Assembly: GCA_023078555.1 (NCBI GenBank) | Contig: CM041197.1 | Span: forward strand, 2,142,501-2,206,500 | Reading direction: 5' to 3' | DNA: 64,000 nt | DNA from: Ulva prolifera | Lineage: Eukaryota; Chlorophyta; Ulvophyceae; Ulvales; Ulvaceae | Shown: one piece after another, positions 60,674 to 64,000 of the stretch | Layout: each line of letters opens with the position of its first letter | Position numbering within the stretch: position 1 is the first letter of the stretch | The notes under the pieces: generated by a model | Seen by the model: the letters and a program-made list of their open reading frames with translations, nothing else | What the model was told of the DNA's origin: nothing | Database searches by the model: none | Made by a program: the position numbers and the translations under genes

Positions 60674-63600
60674 ATGCATAGAGTCGTCCCATTTTGGGGC
60701 TACTTCGGCACAGTAGCCCTTATAGCTGGCACCTTCGATAATGGGTTCTATGTGTCCGCTATGCACACAGTAATAGAAACAAAGCCTTCGCCAGGTGATC
60801 CGAACAGGCCGGCGTGGCCACTATTACACTGCAATGGCGAAGAGATAGTCAAGCAATCAGATGAAGAGTACGCTTACTGACTGTTTCGCCTAAATCGCAA
60901 GGCAACTTCGGTTGGAAGGCACATTGTGCCCGTCCGCGTCTCAGGGCTACCTGTGACAGTTTCGCGTTTGTGAGCTACCTCCCAATGGAAGTACACCCGG
61001 TCAAGACACTACCTGTACACTACCTCTTGTATGTGAATCTAGTGGTTCAATTGCAGGTTGATTCTTGGAGATCAGCCCGGCCCGTTCACAGCAGAATGGC
61101 CAAACACAATTGCTGTTTGCGCAATCATGAAAGATGAGTCTGCACAGGACGTCAAAGAGTTCCTTGAGTATCACAGGTATGACGACCTGGTATACCGCTG
61201 CAGCGACGGCGGACCGTTCCCATGATAGTGGAGGCCTGCGTGAGAAATGGACGGAGCACTGTGTCCTTATCACAATGCTCGCCGCCTGCATGTGACCACG
61301 CGTCTTCATGAAATGTACATTCGTAATTAAACCTATGTGTTTTTGCTCTGTACTTGGTCAGTATTGTGTTCTTGGCTGTGCTGTACTTGGCCATTCCCCT
61401 GCACACAAACCACATCTGCTTGGGCCATTGCATAGCACATGACCACCATGACGGACTGCACAATCTCTGTGAGAAACTCGCACTGCAGGCAGATCATCTC
61501 ATGCCTCAGACTGACAGTCTCTGCAGCATTTATGCTCACCTCTCAACAGCATCCTGACAGGCACCCGCAAACTGAACAGCAAACTCATGCTGCTCATATA
61601 CATGCTTACTACCTGCCACATCCTGCCACATGTATCCCAGTATATTCCTCACAGTTCAGCAATGCAAAAGCCTTAGTCCCATCTATCCAGGCCGTCATTC
61701 AACACAGGCCGGCACACCATTGGCCACAACCGCTTCTCCGTGGTGACCAGCATCATCCGTCCAGCCCAAGCGCATGTAACTCACCTGCCATGACATGTTG
61801 CCCCCCCCTCATTTTTTGTGATCTACCATGGCGGCATCCCACAACATTTCAGTATTCGCCCTGTGCTGCAGGTGGATCGGCGTGGACACGTTCTACATGC
61901 GCGAGAACGGCGAGACGTGCGCCGTGCGGGACATACTCGAGCCGTACGAGCGCGCAGGGGTGCTCGATTTTGCGCTCGCACCTGGCCCGAAGTACCCGCT
62001 GCAGACCAACTGGTACAACGAGTGCGCGAAGAAGGCCTCCAAGCTGCACAGCTGGGTGGCCTTCATTGACCTCGACGAGTTCATCATCGTCCTCAACAAG
62101 TGCGTGCTCCATGTGCCCGCCCCCCCCCCCCCCCCCCATCCCAGTGACTCCAGGCAAAAAGTGGAAGGCTTGGTGTCGAAGCTCAACAACCACCGCCCTG
62201 CAACAATAATGCGAGTTGAACAGAGTTGCACTCCGACGACTCGGCGTGGGGTACATGCTGTGGGCAGCTATTTCCACTCCACAGGGGGTTGCATTGCACC
62301 CTGTGCAGTTCAGTGAAAGCACGTTGTTTTTCAGCTGCATTTGTGCCATGCCGTGATGGCCACTGATCCCCTCCACTGCTGCTTGCATAGCCCGTGAAAC
62401 CTCACGTTCGATTCCGCCAGTGCCTAGCATCCCGTGTGTTCATACATGTTCCCCAGTCGCAGCACGCAATCACACAGCTCACACCACAGTGTCCTCGTGC
62501 TGGTGTGTGTGTGTGTGTGTGTGTGTGGGCTGATGTTGGTGCCTTGGTTGCGTGGGGTTCCGATTCGTTCCGGGCGCGCGGCTCCCGCGATGCTGCCTGC
62601 GTCTGTCCCTGTACAGTAAAGCCTGCGCCATGCCTTCTCGCCTTGCCCCTGCAACACACACCTCCCGCCATGCGTACGTGCCCACAGGCAACGCGCACAC
62701 ACAAAGCTCACGCCATCCCTTTTCTCCTCTGTAATGTAAAGTAAAGTAAGTATTAGTTTACTGAGCCGTATCCTGACGAGTCCATTGACAACTCCGAATT
62801 AACGGGACCACATCATGTCCTGGTATCACACAGCTCACGCGGATGTGTCTACAGGCAGCGCTCTGTGACGGAGAAAGACTCCCTCAAGACCGTGCTGCGC
62901 CGCAGCTTCCGCTACAGCGCGGGGGTGTCAATGCAGTGGGTGCTGTTCGGCAGCGGTGGCCACAAGGAGCCCCCGGCGGCGGGCCAGCTGCAGGGCTTCC
63001 AGCGCTGCACCGGCGAGCTCACGCGCCAGATGAAGTGCATCGGCAGCTCGTACTGGCTGCACAACGTCGCCGCCTTCCGCCCGACGCACGTCCACCAGTG
63101 CAACTTCCGGTGCGTGCCCCTGGCCACCGACGCGGGCATCATCATCGGCTGCGCGCACATGCCCTTGAGCACCTGTGTATGCATGCATGCATGACCGCAC
63201 AGCCCTATCCACAGGGGCATTGAAAACTCAACGGTCCGGAACCGAACGAGGCTTCCAAGCTACGTACTTTGTTGTGTACCACTTTCTGGGTACACATGCG
63301 AAGTCCATGCTTTGCAAGCCGTGGTTTCCATGGCGCCCAGTCGGTGGCGACTGAGCGCACCAATCTACAAACCTGCCGTGCATGCTGCATCATGTGTGCT
63401 GTGCGCGCTGCGGCTGACAGTCACTCGGCCTTTGCCGTGGTTGACCGTGACTGCGTGTCGCCGCGAGATACGACAAGTCTCACTGTGTTGCCGTGTGGGT
63501 GCAGGTGCGGGGCGGTGGCCGCGATGGGCAACTCGGAGCCGGTGGACATGTGGCGGGTGCGCATGGGCAAGGGCAAGGGGCCGTACGGCATCAGCTACGC

Positions 63601-64000
63601 GGCCCACCTCCCCCCGGAGGACCACGAGCCCTTTGCGGCGCTCACCGACGAGTACCAGCTCGTCGTCTTCCACTACGTCACGCGCTCACAGGACAAGTTC
63701 ATCGAGCGCAAGATCAAGCTCAGCGGCACAGGGAAGTACGCCGAGACGTTTGCGCAGCTGCGCGCAAACACGAGCGACGTGTCGGAGGACGCGCTGTACG
63801 GCCGCTTCGAGGCGCTGTTCGGGCTCGACCGCGAGCGGCGCATCTGCACGCAGGCCGCGGCGGTGTCGGCCGCGATGGGGGAGGCGGTCGCGGCCGGGGA
63901 GTGGGCGCCGGTGCCGCGGGAGCCGGGGCTGCTCATGCGTGCGGAGGGCGGCGGCGCGCGGCGGATCGTGGCCGCCGACTACGACGAAAACCTGTGGCAC
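60674..64000 (+). CDS. GT92 (DUF23) glycosyltransferase, gene D, runs off the window
   Basis: This is the fourth tandem copy. Exons 60674-60867, 61057-61176, 61872-62099, 62855-63109 and 63505 to the window edge join with phase-2 introns. Exon 1 has a membrane anchor near the start (about residues 6-22, 'PFWGYFGTVALIAGTF') and an acidic stem. The core has 'WPNTIAVCAIMKDES', 'IGVDTFYMREN', 'ALAPGPKYPLQTNWYN', 'FIDLDEFIIVLNK' (Asp171, Asp173), 'QWVLFGSGGHKEPP', 'GFQRCTGE' and 'FHYVTRSQDKFIERK'. The last exon is still open at 64000, past the point where gene B stops, so the C-terminal tail is longer or ends just outside. It is closest in exon lengths and motifs to genes A and B. Confidence 0.85.
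62120..62137. repeat. Poly-C run of 18 in gene D intron 3
   Basis: The run starts 20 nt after the donor at 62100. Confidence 0.95.
62502..62527. repeat. GT microsatellite
   Basis: Thirteen GT dinucleotides lie in the third intron of GT92 gene D (62100-62854). Confidence 0.95.

Noticed and set aside
1-64000. tRNA, rRNA or other structural RNA genes
   Set aside because: I found no convincing cloverleaf, rRNA core sequence or snRNA-like element by eye. A covariance-model search would be needed to exclude small ones.

Overview
The window is nuclear DNA of a eukaryote. It has many small GT-AG introns, GC-rich exons with G/C-ending codons, long poly-C/poly-G runs, and single-copy genes typical of a cell with ER, Golgi, nuclear pores and probably a flagellum. 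My best guess is a flagellated unicellular green alga of the prasinophyte kind. That is an inference from style and gene content, not a match I could test.

Layout, left to right: (1) 0-0.17 kb, the end of a broken Ty3/gypsy reverse transcriptase. (2) 0.86-4.2 kb, a Ulp1-like (C48) cysteine protease gene whose His, Asp and Cys lie on separate exons, with an unknown ORF in front. (3) 4.4-9.6 kb, a gene-free, less GC-rich stretch. (4) 9.6-13.0 kb, minus strand, a six-exon gene of about 576 codons that I cannot name. (5) 13.0-16.5 kb, only weak ORFs. (6) 16.5-20.5 kb, plus strand, the GPI transamidase subunit PIG-S. (7) 21.1-27.9 kb, plus strand, a transportin (karyopherin beta-2) in nine exons. 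(8) 30.3-32.9 kb, plus strand, a six-exon, 514-residue coiled-coil protein of ciliary/axonemal appearance. (9) 35.0-64.0 kb, plus strand, four head-to-tail family 92 glycosyltransferase (GT92/DUF23) genes, called A, B, C and D here. The fourth runs off the right edge.

The GT92 genes share one exon plan: a membrane-anchor exon, a 120-144 nt exon, a 228-234 nt exon, a 255 nt exon and a last exon of about 470-515 nt, always with phase-2 introns. Catalytic exons are well conserved between copies, while anchor exons and introns have diverged. Gene A has one extra intron, and gene C has an apparent GC-AG intron. Gene A's last splice acceptor sits inside a 53-bp unit repeated four times. Gene B's stop codon is the start of a 29-bp repeat array.

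PIG-S acts in the ER membrane, the GT92 proteins should act in the Golgi, and transportin carries proteins into the nucleus. Nothing suggests that these genes form one pathway. The cluster that looks most like a unit is the GT92 tandem family, which probably diversified a cell-surface or secreted glycan. Splice sites were chosen by hand from GT/AG, reading phase and homology, so edges may shift by a few codons.
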